Assembly (NCBI GenBank): GCA_946628045.1
Contig: CAMOVZ010000003.1
Span: forward strand, 62,001-126,000
Direction of reading: 5' to 3'
Source: an uncultured Caryophanales bacterium
Lineage (GTDB): Bacteria > Bacillota_I > Bacilli_A > RF39 > UBA660
DNA length: 64,000 bases
Part shown: in pieces, positions 36,925-47,036 of the stretch
Layout of the letters: the number at the start of each line of letters is the position of its first letter
Position numbering within the stretch: the first letter of the stretch is position 1
Program-made: the position numbers and the translations under genes
Notes under the pieces: generated by a model
Seen by the model: only the letters and a program-made list of their open reading frames with translations
The model's database searches: none
Told to the model about the DNA's origin: nothing

Positions 36925-37837
36925 AGTTTTCTTCATCATACATTTTACCTTTAGAATCTAGTTGAATTTCATGTCCATATTCAAATACTAAACTCATTGA
37001 ATATAAGAATAATATTTCTATGATATTTAATAGATTTAATTCTAAATTAACTTGTTCTCTAAGAGGTATATTAAGTATAGTTTGACCTATAGCAGAAAGT
37101 ATAATACAAGTAATCATTAAGTAAGCCATTTTCTTTATATGATCTACATTGTCCATTGTAAATGGAGTATCTCCTTCATTTATATTTTTAAATAATAATT
37201 CCAAGTGTTTTAATGATTTAATTAATACTATTATAAATGCTCCTAAGAAAGCCATTCCTAATTCTAAGAATACTATCACTCCAGTTTCTCCATATCTTTC
37301 TATGGATGGAGCTATAGTAGTAATATCCTTTTCACTAACATCTGCTGCTACTACTACATGATCTCCTACTCTAATTTCAAAGCTATTACCTACTTCTACT
37401 ATTTGTATTTTCTTATCTTTAGATACTATTTTTCCATCTTCAACATCAATATATTTGAATCCTATTGGTAAAAGTATCATTGCTGCTACTAAGAATCCAA
37501 AAGCTACTCTTAGTACAATAGCTGTAATCTTACCTACTAAAGATAGTACTTTACTTATACCTTTCATTTGATTTTGTTTTTCTTTTTTGAATTTAACCAC
37601 ACTCATTTTAACTTCTTCGTCTAATGAATCTAAGTCAATCATATTATCATTTACTAAATCATTAATATTACACTTAAATATCTTACAAAGTTGTAGTATA
37701 TTATTCATTTCAGGATAGGCTTCACTTGTTTCCCATTTACTTACACTTTGACGGCTTACCCCAACACGCTCTGCAAGTTCTTCTTGTGATATATTTTTTC
37801 TCTTTCTTATTTTTTTTAGATTGTCTGCGAATTTCAT
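36923..37837 (-). CDS. XRE-family regulator fused to a DUF2975 membrane domain
   Basis: 304 residues. Residues 1-65 are a Cro/C1 helix-turn-helix (NISQEELAERVGVSRQSVSK). A linker is followed by four membrane segments (about 105-128, 180-203, 233-255, 265-285) of DUF2975 type, with the NINEGDTPFTMDNVDHIKKM motif between helices two and three. An extracellular loop (130-178) could sense a signal. Such proteins are thought to be membrane-bound transcription factors; the target is unknown. An inverted repeat upstream may be its own operator. It is a single gene between terminators. Confidence 0.9.
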   Translation of the reverse strand: MKFADNLKKIRKRKNISQEELAERVGVSRQSVSKWETSEAYPEMNNILQLCKIFKCNINDLVNDNMIDLDSLDEEVKMSVVKFKKEKQNQMKGISKVLSLVGKITAIVLRVAFGFLVAAMILLPIGFKYIDVEDGKIVSKDKKIQIVEVGNSFEIRVGDHVVVAADVSEKDITTIAPSIERYGETGVIVFLELGMAFLGAFIIVLIKSLKHLELLFKNINEGDTPFTMDNVDHIKKMAYLMITCIILSAIGQTILNIPLREQVNLELNLLNIIEILFLYSMSLVFEYGHEIQLDSKGKMYDEEN

Positions 37838-37891
37838 TAGACTTTTCTCCTTTCGTTAATGAGTATATATTAAAATACTAATTATTTTTAC

Positions 37892-37919
37892 CAACTTTTA
37901 GTTGCTGCACGTCAAAGTT
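37892..37919. promoter_or_regulatory. Inverted repeat CAACTTT...AAAGTTG upstream of the XRE-DUF2975 gene
   Basis: Two 7-base arms separated by about 13 bases lie in the leader of the gene starting at 37837, downstream of a TGTTATAAT -10 (37929-37937). It may be an operator or an mRNA hairpin. Confidence 0.35.
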
Positions 37920-37928
37920 GTCATTTTA

Positions 37929-37937
37929 ATTATAACA
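37929..37937 (-). promoter_or_regulatory. Extended -10 of the XRE-DUF2975 gene abutting a terminator
   Basis: TGTTATAAT on the minus strand, part of the 17-base string TTTTTTTATGTTATAAT (37929-37945) whose T run belongs to the preceding terminator. Confidence 0.6.
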
Positions 37938-37943
37938 TAAAAA

Positions 37944-37961
37944 AAGAGGAATATTCCTCTT
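37944..37961 (-). terminator. Terminator of the OB-fold protein gene
   Basis: A perfect 18-base palindrome AAGAGGAAT / ATTCCTCTT followed by a T7 run, overlapping the stop codon at 37960. Confidence 0.85.
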
Positions 37962-38568
37962 ATTGTTGCGCTATACAGTTTTTTATGTATAATCTTTTAT
38001 TTTCTTTCTTAGTTGCTCCTTTATAATTTTTAACTGTACCAATAATAGTTATTTCTTTATCTTTTTCAAATGAAGAAATATTTGTTTGTTCAGGTACTAA
38101 GTTACAAATTATATCTACTGAATATTTACCATCTTCATCAGTATATCCTAAAGTAATAATATTTTTCTTTTCATTTACTTCTTTTAAAGTAGATTTAACT
38201 CTTAAGAATTTTTTATAATACTTATTATATGCTTTTACTTCATCTTTAGTAAATTCTATTGCTAAATCAACATCTGATATATCAATAGGTTTAGAATTAC
38301 GTTCTAAGTTCCAAAATCCTATTTCTATATCACGTCTACCTTGGATTTGATTATAATCTATTACTTTATAACCTAATCCCATATATTCTTTTGTTCCACC
38401 ATCTTTTAATTCAAGTGTTTTAATTGCGAATAATGGAGTATATCCATATTTAGTTACTCTTACATAATCTATTGTTATCATGGCTATTATTATTAATATT
38501 ACTGTAAATGATATATTAATAATTCTTTTCCATATATTTACTTCTTTTTTTTCTTTATTTTTTGTCAT
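37960..38568 (-). CDS. Membrane-anchored protein with tRNA_anti-like OB-fold domain
   Basis: 202 residues. One helix (about 17-35) follows a basic cytoplasmic end. A short conserved external segment (YGYTPLFAIKTLELKDGGTK, GLGYKVIDYNQ) comes next. Residues about 108-202 have the pattern of the tRNA_anti-like OB fold found in many small lipoproteins: EVKAYNKYYKKFLRVKSTL, IICNLVPEQTNISSFEKDKE, ITIIGTVKNYKG. The name is historical; no tRNA binding is implied. Function unknown, cell surface. Confidence 0.7.
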   Translation of the reverse strand: MTKNKEKKEVNIWKRIINISFTVILIIIAMITIDYVRVTKYGYTPLFAIKTLELKDGGTKEYMGLGYKVIDYNQIQGRRDIEIGFWNLERNSKPIDISDVDLAIEFTKDEVKAYNKYYKKFLRVKSTLKEVNEKKNIITLGYTDEDGKYSVDIICNLVPEQTNISSFEKDKEITIIGTVKNYKGATKKENKRLYIKNCIAQQ

Positions 38569-38593
38569 TCTTTCATCTCCTTAGACGTATCAT

Positions 38594-38622
38594 ATTATAT
38601 CATATTTTTAATATTTTTTCAA
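38594..38622 (-). promoter_or_regulatory. Promoter of the OB-fold protein gene
   Basis: Minus strand: TTGAAA (38617-38622), 17-base spacer ending in TGA, TATAAT (38594-38599), followed by AAGGAG at the start codon. Confidence 0.72.
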
Positions 38623-38637
38623 CTTTTGGGGTATAAA

Positions 38638-38665
38638 AAAGGCTTTCCATTATTAGAAAGTCTTT
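38638..38665 (-). terminator. Terminator of the tandem surface-protein operon
   Basis: Stem AAAGACTTTC / GAAAGCCTTT (one mismatch on this strand), 8-base loop and T6 run. Confidence 0.68.
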
Positions 38666-39990
38666 TATTTTAATATGTATGGATCAGTTTTACTACCTGA
38701 ACCTGATTCTTTATCAATTCCTTCTTTTAATGTAATTATAGGACGAACACATGCACTTATTGATGCACTATTCCAACTAGAATTATACCATCTTGGATCA
38801 AAACTTGAACCTGGGCCACCATTTACTAGATTACCATTATTAATAGCACGGCCACTATAATAAAATCTTGTCGCATTATAGTAATAGTAATAACGTGATG
38901 CTAGCCAATATCTTGCAGATGAACCTTCCTTTTTAGTAGCTGTTAGATTATTATATGTATTCTTTACTAATTGATAATCTCTTAAATATAATGTATCTCC
39001 TGTTAATCCATCTTTATATTCATGACCAGCTCCTGTTGTTGGAGAAGATGTTGATGATGCTTGTGGCGCTTTATTTATTGCTCCATTAAAGTAATATGTA
39101 TCTTCAATTGAAGGTGTTTGTCCACCATAACCCATCATTCTTGTTTTTATTGTATAGTCTTTTTTAGAATAACATTCTGCAATATCTTCAAGGCCTGCTA
39201 CTAAGTTTCTATAACCATCAACTCCACTAACTGTTATATTATTAGTTGAAATATATTCTGATACTGCATCTACTGTTCCATCTGCATTTAATTTTATAAC
39301 TCTCCATAATGTTTGATCAGATGTTGGTGTTGTACCACTAAATCCTTCTGTTGCAGTTGTAGCTTCTTCTTTATCTGGTACTAATTCAAAGTAATCACCT
39401 ACTTTAAAGTTTGATTTAATTACTTCATCTGTAGCCATTTCATATGTAACTTCAAATTCAAATTCATGAGTTATTCCTTCTTCTGGAATAGATTCAATTT
39501 CTTCTCTAGTCATATTGGTAACATCATAATATATACTTACTTTATATGTTTCAGATAAACCACATCCTAAAGGCTGTTTATTTTCAACTTCTCTTCCATC
39601 ATCATATGTAACTGAATATTTTAGATAATTTGGTTTTTCACTAATATCTTTGCCATCTATTGTTGAAGTTACTTTTGTTACCATAGCATCTATAGTACCT
39701 TTATTTATAGCATCTATAGTAAATTCATAGTAATCTTCAGGATTATTTAATGTAACTGACCAAGTTGCTTTTGTATTTGGAAGGTGTTCTTCACTTTCTT
39801 CTATACTAGGCATAGTACTTGATACACTTCCATCAACTACTTGTGGATTTGTCCAATAAATACTCCATGTATTTTTGTTAATATGTGCATTACCATTAAT
39901 TTTTAATGTTGTAGCTAGCGCTGCAAACCCTATACCTATTATTAATAACAATATTAATAATGAAATTGTTTTATTTCTCTGTCTTTTCAT
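38665..39990 (-). CDS. Secreted surface protein with DUF6273-like Tyr/Asn/Ser-rich C-terminal domain
   Basis: 441 residues. The N-terminal helix (9-27, ending GFAALATTLKING) resembles TasA/camelysin-type secretion signals. A beta-rich domain spans about 35-190. The C-terminal domain (about 195-441) resembles DUF6273: LWRVIKLNADG, DTLYLRDYQLV, ARYWLASRYYYYY, then a hypervariable-looking stretch (residues about 367-412), then SACVRPIITLK. It ends KTDPYILK with no sortase motif. The gene is in one operon with a paralogue starting 14 bases upstream. Domains of this shape occur on gut bacterial surfaces and in phage; ligand binding is inferred. See the finding on variable residues. Confidence 0.8.
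   Translation of the reverse strand: MKRQRNKTISLLILLLIIGIGFAALATTLKINGNAHINKNTWSIYWTNPQVVDGSVSSTMPSIEESEEHLPNTKATWSVTLNNPEDYYEFTIDAINKGTIDAMVTKVTSTIDGKDISEKPNYLKYSVTYDDGREVENKQPLGCGLSETYKVSIYYDVTNMTREEIESIPEEGITHEFEFEVTYEMATDEVIKSNFKVGDYFELVPDKEEATTATEGFSGTTPTSDQTLWRVIKLNADGTVDAVSEYISTNNITVSGVDGYRNLVAGLEDIAECYSKKDYTIKTRMMGYGGQTPSIEDTYYFNGAINKAPQASSTSSPTTGAGHEYKDGLTGDTLYLRDYQLVKNTYNNLTATKKEGSSARYWLASRYYYYYNATRFYYSGRAINNGNLVNGGPGSSFDPRWYNSSWNSASISACVRPIITLKEGIDKESGSGSKTDPYILK
38740..38892 (-). other. Candidate variable region in the first DUF6273-like gene
   Basis: Codons for residues about 367-417: unusually dense in Tyr, Asn, Ser, Gly, Phe, Arg and Trp, bounded by conserved YWLASR and RPIITL codons shared with the downstream paralogue. 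Several NNC codons (TAC, TAC, GGC, GGC) occur in a T-ending-codon genome. Confidence 0.4.
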
Positions 39991-40004
39991 AATAACACCT
40001 ATTA

Positions 40005-41690
40005 TTAACTACAATTAGTACATACACCATTCTCATCGAATGTATAACTTACTCCATCTATTTCACGAGTTTCACCATTAAATCTTCTATTATCCATATA
40101 TCCATTACCATCATCATCGAATGTAGATAAATAGTATTTCTTACCATCTAACTCTAACCATCCTTTATAACAGTAACCATCTTTAAAATAATATGTATTA
40201 GGTCTACCTGAACGATCAGTTAAATCATATCTCCATCCATTCATTATCTTAGTACCATTTTCCCAATACTCACTCTTTTGATCACTCATTGGTGTGATAC
40301 TATTAGTTAATACCCAACCTGATTTATTGCTCAAATAATATGGATTACTTTCACTACCCTTACCACTTATCTTAGTAAGCCCAGCACGTAAAGTTATTAC
40401 AGGACGAACTGCGAAAGATAGTCTATTATAATTATACCATCCAGAATACCAAAATCCGCGAAAACCACCATTACTATTACCTGTTCCACCATCATAACTT
40501 ATTCGATTTCCAGCGCTATTAACATAACGCCCACCAAAATTAAAATTAGTAGAATAGGCATAATAATAATAACGTGAAGCTAGCCAATATGATCTATTAT
40601 CACCATTTATTGTTTTTGCATTTAATTGTTTACCAGTATCGTAGATATCACTGATCAATATATAATCTCTTAAGTATAGTGTATCTCCAAGCGCGCCACC
40701 TTCATATTCTTCTCCAACCCCTGTTTCTGGAGTTGGTGTTGATGAAGTTTGTACTGGTGTTTTTAACGCTCCACTAAAAATATAGTAATCTTTTATTTCT
40801 TCACTTTGTCCATCATATCCCATATGCCTTGTTTTAATTGTGTAACCTGTTTTTGCATAATGTGATGATATATCATTAAGTCCTGCTATATAGTTACCAT
40901 AGCCTTCTATACCGCCTATAGTAAAATTATTTGTTGAAACATAGTGGCTTACTGCCTCTGCAGAACCATCAGCATTTACATTTATTACTCTCCATAGACA
41001 TTGATCTTTTGTTGGTGTTGCCCCACTAAATCCATCATATGATGTTGTGGCTATTGCATCATCTGGACATAGATAGAAATATTCACCTACTCTTAACGTT
41101 GGTTTTGCAACTTCATCTGTTACTACTGAATATGTTACTTGATAACTAAATTTATATGTCAATCCTCCAGCTGGCATATTATTTATATCATCAGCTGTCA
41201 TTTTATTAAAATCATAATATACTCTTACTTTATATTTTTGACTTGAATTTGCAGCTAAAAAATTATTAAGTGCTACTTCTGTTCCATCATCATAAGTTAC
41301 AGTATATACTACATAGTCTGGTAAACTAACTGGAATATCATTTGTATCATATACTACTGATTCTATATTTGTAATCATTGCATCAACGCTTCCAGTATTA
41401 ACTGCATCTATTGTAAATTCATAATAATCCCCTGGTAAAGCTAGTGTAGCACTCCATGTAGCTTTTGTATTCTCTGCTTCTTTATCATCCTCACCTATTT
41501 CTGGTAAAGTGTTTGAAACAGATCCTTCTGCTACAACAGGATTAGCCCAATATATTTGCCATGTCGGTTTTAATACACTTGTAATACCATTTATTTTTAA
41601 AGTTGTGGCTAATGCTGCAAAACCTATTGTTACTCCTAATAAGATAATTGTAAGTAATAATATTTTGTTTTTTCTTTTATTCTTTCTCAT
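40005..41690 (-). CDS. Secreted surface protein with DUF6273-like domain and C-terminal wall-binding repeats
   Basis: 561 residues, paralogue of the adjacent protein over its first 440 residues: the same GFAALATTLKING signal, IYWANP, LWRVINVNADG, DTLYLRDYILI and YWLASRYYYYA, ending FAVRPVITLR. It adds a C-terminal stretch (about 458-561) of cell-wall-binding-like repeats: GWRYDLTDRSGRPNTYYFKD, GWLELDGKKYYLS, EIDGVSYTFDENG. The variable stretch (about 373-427) differs strongly from its paralogue while the flanks are conserved. It is first in the two-gene operon, with a strong promoter. Confidence 0.82.
   Translation of the reverse strand: MRKNKRKNKILLLTIILLGVTIGFAALATTLKINGITSVLKPTWQIYWANPVVAEGSVSNTLPEIGEDDKEAENTKATWSATLALPGDYYEFTIDAVNTGSVDAMITNIESVVYDTNDIPVSLPDYVVYTVTYDDGTEVALNNFLAANSSQKYKVRVYYDFNKMTADDINNMPAGGLTYKFSYQVTYSVVTDEVAKPTLRVGEYFYLCPDDAIATTSYDGFSGATPTKDQCLWRVINVNADGSAEAVSHYVSTNNFTIGGIEGYGNYIAGLNDISSHYAKTGYTIKTRHMGYDGQSEEIKDYYIFSGALKTPVQTSSTPTPETGVGEEYEGGALGDTLYLRDYILISDIYDTGKQLNAKTINGDNRSYWLASRYYYYAYSTNFNFGGRYVNSAGNRISYDGGTGNSNGGFRGFWYSGWYNYNRLSFAVRPVITLRAGLTKISGKGSESNPYYLSNKSGWVLTNSITPMSDQKSEYWENGTKIMNGWRYDLTDRSGRPNTYYFKDGYCYKGWLELDGKKYYLSTFDDDGNGYMDNRRFNGETREIDGVSYTFDENGVCTNCS
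40401..40574 (-). other. Candidate variable region in the second DUF6273-like gene
   Basis: Codons for residues about 373-430, with GCC, AGC, CGC, TTC, GGG and CGA codons that are rare elsewhere in this window. Conserved YWLASR and RPVITL codons flank it. Confidence 0.4.
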
Positions 41691-41719
41691 ACACTACTCT
41701 CCTATTATATTCTATTAAT

Positions 41720-41748
41720 AGTATACGATTTCTTTTTTCTTTTTTCAA
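41720..41748 (-). promoter_or_regulatory. Promoter of the tandem surface-protein operon
   Basis: Minus strand: TTGAAA (41743-41748), 17-base spacer, TATACT (41720-41725). It overlaps the tail of the ligA terminator. Confidence 0.72.
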
Positions 41749-41754
41749 TAATAA

Positions 41755-43796
<2,042 letters not shown>

Positions 43797-43799
43797 ATA

Positions 43800-45254
43800 T
43801 TACTTTTGATTTTCTTCTTTTTCTTCTTTTTGTTCTTCATTTTTCTCACTAAGCATTGCTTTTAATTCTCTATTTTCATATTTCTTTTTAGCATTTGTTA
43901 TATTAATGTCGAGTATTGTTTCTTCTACTTCTTCTACTTCTTTATTTGCTCTTACTATTTTACTTTTCTTATATTTTAAATAATCGATGTATATAGGTAT
44001 TATTTCAATATAATCTTCATATGTAAATACTTGTTCATTTGATTCACTTTTTTTTCTCCATTTTTTCATTTTTTCAAGCATTTTATCGTCATCTAAGATT
44101 TTGTATTTATCATCGGATTTATATAATCCAAAGTTTATACAAAATTTTATAAATTCTTTAGGTATTGTTGTTTCCTCTACTATCTTTTCACATTTTTGTT
44201 CTTCCATTGTAACCATTTGCATATAGTTTCCATCTTTTTCTTTATCTTTTTCACTGAAAATATCATATAATTTACTTATTTCTTCAATAGAAAAAGTTAT
44301 ATTTTCTTTTCCATCATACTTATTATCTAGTAAATAATTAATTATGACATTTCTTTGCTCCATATTTTTCTCTACTCTATAATAATCAGAACCACTATGA
44401 TTGCCAGTATTTGCATCACCATAAGTTAATTTATATCCAAGCGTTAATAATAAGTTATTTACACATTCATTATATTTTCCACTGTATTTAATAATATTAT
44501 AATTACTAATTTCTTCTTTTGGAATTTCGTTATAAGCATCTTCTCTAACTAACAATATAGGTTTTTCACCTAATTTTACTGATCCGTAAGTAAATTCATC
44601 AGAATTAGTTATAAGGGCTGAAACAAACTGGTCTTTATGATCTTCTAATGGTTCAACTATTATAAATTTTGGTTGTTTCCAATCACCAGCTCCATCACCT
44701 GTACTTAGTGCTACTGAATTAATTGTAAAATGAACTGTGTGTCTATGAGATAAACTTTTTACCTCTTTTTTTTCTCCATTATATTCAAATTCTACCTTAC
44801 CAGTTTTATTTCCATCATAATTACATAAGATTGTTTTGTTTTTTGGAAAGAAGTTTGTAACATGAATAATAACTTTATCATCAGTTTGATTGGCGCTTGG
44901 TGTTATTGCTTCTTTATCAGTAATAACTATACCATTTTCATCATATGTAATGGCCTCTGATATTGTAATATTTTTTTTAATGGATTCTAATTCTTGAATT
45001 TCTTTTTCTAATTCTGTTAATTTTTTTTCATTTTCTTCTATTATGGCTTCTTTTTCTTTTATTTTATTTTCTAAATAGTCTGTTGGTATATTATTTTTAA
45101 TATCTTCTTCCATCATTTCTTTATTTACTTGTAGTGCTTCTAAGTCTCCTTGTAATGTTCGTACAGTATCTATTCTTTTTTTGTTTAATTCTTCTAGTCT
45201 TTTATGTATTTTTCTTTGTTTTATATATTCTTCTTGATTAAAATCTATTTTCAT
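43800..45254 (-). CDS. Large cytoplasmic coiled-coil protein of unknown function
   Basis: 484 residues, no signal peptide or helix. A long charged coiled coil (about 10-100; KIKEKEAIIEENEKKLTELE) is followed by a folded core (about 125-320). The core contains VIIHVTNFFPKNKTI, SLSHRHTVHFTINSVAL, GDWKQPKFIIVEPLEDHKD and KPILLVREDAYNEIP, and a Gly/His-rich NTGNHSGSDYY stretch. A second helical part (about 320-484) ends in a Glu/Lys tail. I do not recognise the family. It is a single gene with its own extended -10 and terminator, sitting just upstream of ligA. Confidence 0.75.
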   Translation of the reverse strand: MKIDFNQEEYIKQRKIHKRLEELNKKRIDTVRTLQGDLEALQVNKEMMEEDIKNNIPTDYLENKIKEKEAIIEENEKKLTELEKEIQELESIKKNITISEAITYDENGIVITDKEAITPSANQTDDKVIIHVTNFFPKNKTILCNYDGNKTGKVEFEYNGEKKEVKSLSHRHTVHFTINSVALSTGDGAGDWKQPKFIIVEPLEDHKDQFVSALITNSDEFTYGSVKLGEKPILLVREDAYNEIPKEEISNYNIIKYSGKYNECVNNLLLTLGYKLTYGDANTGNHSGSDYYRVEKNMEQRNVIINYLLDNKYDGKENITFSIEEISKLYDIFSEKDKEKDGNYMQMVTMEEQKCEKIVEETTIPKEFIKFCINFGLYKSDDKYKILDDDKMLEKMKKWRKKSESNEQVFTYEDYIEIIPIYIDYLKYKKSKIVRANKEVEEVEETILDINITNAKKKYENRELKAMLSEKNEEQKEEKEENQK

Positions 45255-45270
45255 ATTATCACCTAATTAA

Positions 45271-45279
45271 ATTATAACA
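45271..45279 (-). promoter_or_regulatory. Extended -10 of the coiled-coil protein gene abutting a terminator
   Basis: TGTTATAAT, within the string TTTTTTTATGTTATAAT (45271-45287) that begins as the T tract of the preceding terminator. Confidence 0.6.
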
Positions 45280-45283
45280 TAAA

Positions 45284-45305
45284 AAAACTGAGTAAACTCA
45301 GTTTT
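45284..45305 (-). terminator. Terminator of the beta-helix operon
   Basis: A 10-base stem AAAACTGAGT / ACTCAGTTTT and a T7 run, just after the stop at 45308. Confidence 0.85.
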
Positions 45306-45307
45306 AT

Positions 45308-46627
45308 TTATTTATTTAATAAACTACCTCCTACATATAATTTATAACCATTTAGTATAATATTTGAGTATGTTTCATCTTCATCATTTAATTCACTAAT
45401 ATATGAATCTCCTGTTAGTACTAATTTAGAGTTTTTATCTAGAGTTATCTTTATATTTTTGGCAGTATTACTATTATTAATTACTCCTTCATAACTTGAT
45501 TTATTAGTTAGATTCATATCTAATGTAGATATTTCATCTACTACTATATTACCTTCTATATTTTGATTAATTAATTTTAATGTAACATCTCCACCATTAT
45601 TTCCACTTCTTCCCCATGAATCTTTTTGAATCCTTAAGAAATTTCCTTCACTATCATTATTTGTAAATGTATTATTTTCTAAAGTAATATCTGCTGTTGT
45701 ATTAGTTACATAGATAGAATCACCTTTATTAGTTATAATAGTTGAATTTTTTGATGAAAATTCTGCTGTTCCTTCTGAAGCATCTCCAGACATAGATTGA
45801 TATATAAATATATTTTTATATGTAGTTGATTGTCCATTTAGAGTGTTATTTGTATCAGTTAGTTTTACATTATCTATTGTAATTTTATTTTTACCTTCAA
45901 TTATTAATCCTTCTGATGCTTCTGATATTAATGTAGCGTTTTTTACTGTAATATCAGCTGTAGAGTATACTGCAGGTGAACCCTTTCCTGTAGTTTTATA
46001 AGTACCTTTATTAACAGTTACTACTCCTCCTCCACGGTCTGATCTAATAGCAGCACTTGAAGTACCATTAGTAGTTATTTCTAAGTTAGTTGCATTCATT
46101 ACTCCACCACCTGTTGTCATGATACCTCCTGAATTATCTTTAGTAGTAGTTATTTTAGAATTACTTATATTAACTGTTGTACCATCACTACTTGAATTAT
46201 TAGTAGTAGCACTTCCTCCATAACTAAATACTCCATTAGCACCTGTTGCATTTGTAGTAATAGTTGCATTCTTTATAGTTAGATTAGCACCATCTTTTGC
46301 GAGTATAGCAGAGTTAGTCCCATAGAAAGATGTATTATCTCCTCCATTAGAATCTCCTTCTTTATTAACTGTAATATCAGATAAAGTAGATTTAGCATTT
46401 GTTACTAAAATAGCATTTTCATCAGAATTAGTAGAAGTAAATTCTTCATTACTTATATTTTCATCACTTTTAATTTCTTTAACAGAGGAATATGTAGTAT
46501 TATTACTATTATTTATTTCTTCAAAATTATTATCACTATTATTATTAACTATTATAATAGTCCAAAATATTCCTAAAACTAATATTAAACTAGCTATTAT
46601 AATTATATATATCCATGTCTTTTTCAT
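45308..46627 (-). CDS. Membrane-anchored beta-helix surface protein
   Basis: 439 residues. One N-terminal helix (about 6-27, uncleaved-looking) is followed by an Asn/Ser-rich linker. About 350 residues of short repeated strands follow, typical of a right-handed parallel beta-helix: ANLTIKNATITTNATG, TTVNISNSKITTTKDNSGGI, AAIRSDRGGGVVTVNKG, NTTADITLENNTFTNN. This fold is shared by pectate-lyase-like enzymes and adhesins; no catalytic residues can be assigned, so an adhesin or wall-associated role is the safer guess. It follows the small Asn-rich protein gene by 14 bases and is near a two-component system. AAGGAG is the ribosome site. Confidence 0.82.
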   Translation of the reverse strand: MKKTWIYIIIIASLILVLGIFWTIIIVNNNSDNNFEEINNSNNTTYSSVKEIKSDENISNEEFTSTNSDENAILVTNAKSTLSDITVNKEGDSNGGDNTSFYGTNSAILAKDGANLTIKNATITTNATGANGVFSYGGSATTNNSSSDGTTVNISNSKITTTKDNSGGIMTTGGGVMNATNLEITTNGTSSAAIRSDRGGGVVTVNKGTYKTTGKGSPAVYSTADITVKNATLISEASEGLIIEGKNKITIDNVKLTDTNNTLNGQSTTYKNIFIYQSMSGDASEGTAEFSSKNSTIITNKGDSIYVTNTTADITLENNTFTNNDSEGNFLRIQKDSWGRSGNNGGDVTLKLINQNIEGNIVVDEISTLDMNLTNKSSYEGVINNSNTAKNIKITLDKNSKLVLTGDSYISELNDEDETYSNIILNGYKLYVGGSLLNK

Positions 46628-46641
46628 TTATACTCCTTTCA

Positions 46642-46899
46642 TTATTGATTATTTTGTTCTGTTGGTTGTTGGTTATTATTTGGCATTTCTGGTGGTTGAT
46701 TATTATTACTATTATTACCATTATTATTATTCATTTGAGGTTGTCCATTATTATTATTTTGTATCATAGGCATATTTTTATTTTCCATACCAGCTCTATG
46801 ACAATTATTAGTTAATAATGTAAATGCTGTGAAAGCACCTGTTGATAAAACAGCACCAGCTAATAACCCAATTATAAATATTATAATTTTTTCTTTCAT
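46642..46899 (-). CDS. Small secreted or membrane-anchored Asn/Gln-rich protein
   Basis: 85 residues. A hydrophobic helix (about 4-30; FIIGLLAGAVLSTGAFTAF) is followed by a disordered Asn/Gln/Pro/Met-rich tail (NKNMPMIQNNNN, PPEMPNNNQQPTEQ). A similar small protein often precedes a beta-helix protein and a two-component system in Firmicutes; the function is unknown. The gene is real rather than spurious by its AAGGAG site, its operon spacing and the putative response-regulator site 39 bases upstream. Confidence 0.7.
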   Translation of the reverse strand: MKEKIIIFIIGLLAGAVLSTGAFTAFTLLTNNCHRAGMENKNMPMIQNNNNGQPQMNNNNGNNSNNNQPPEMPNNNQQPTEQNNQ

Positions 46900-46937
46900 A
46901 ATTTCTCCTTTCTTTCTCTATAATCATAATATTGTTA

Positions 46938-46955
46938 TCTTAAATAAACATTAAA
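46938..46955 (-). promoter_or_regulatory. Direct repeat TTTAAT-x5-TTTAAG, candidate response-regulator site
   Basis: Minus strand TTTAATGTTTATTTAAGA: two TTTAA half-sites 11 bases apart, 39-56 bases upstream of the Asn-rich protein start. It matches 16 of 18 bases with the site at 48934-48951 ahead of the response-regulator gene. Confidence 0.5.
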
Positions 46956-47017
46956 TTCTTTTTTATTTTTATTTTCACTTCTCCTTTCATGTATTAATAA
47001 TATTTCATCAAAATTAA

Positions 47018-47036
47018 AAGAACATTAAATGTTCTT
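47018..47036 (-). terminator. Terminator of the two-component operon
   Basis: Stem AAGAACATT / AATGTTCTT followed by a T-rich run, overlapping the histidine kinase stop codon at 47035. Confidence 0.78.

Noticed and set aside
38740..40574. Calling a complete diversity-generating retroelement
   Set aside because: Neither a reverse transcriptase nor a template repeat is visible in the window, so only candidate target regions are listed.
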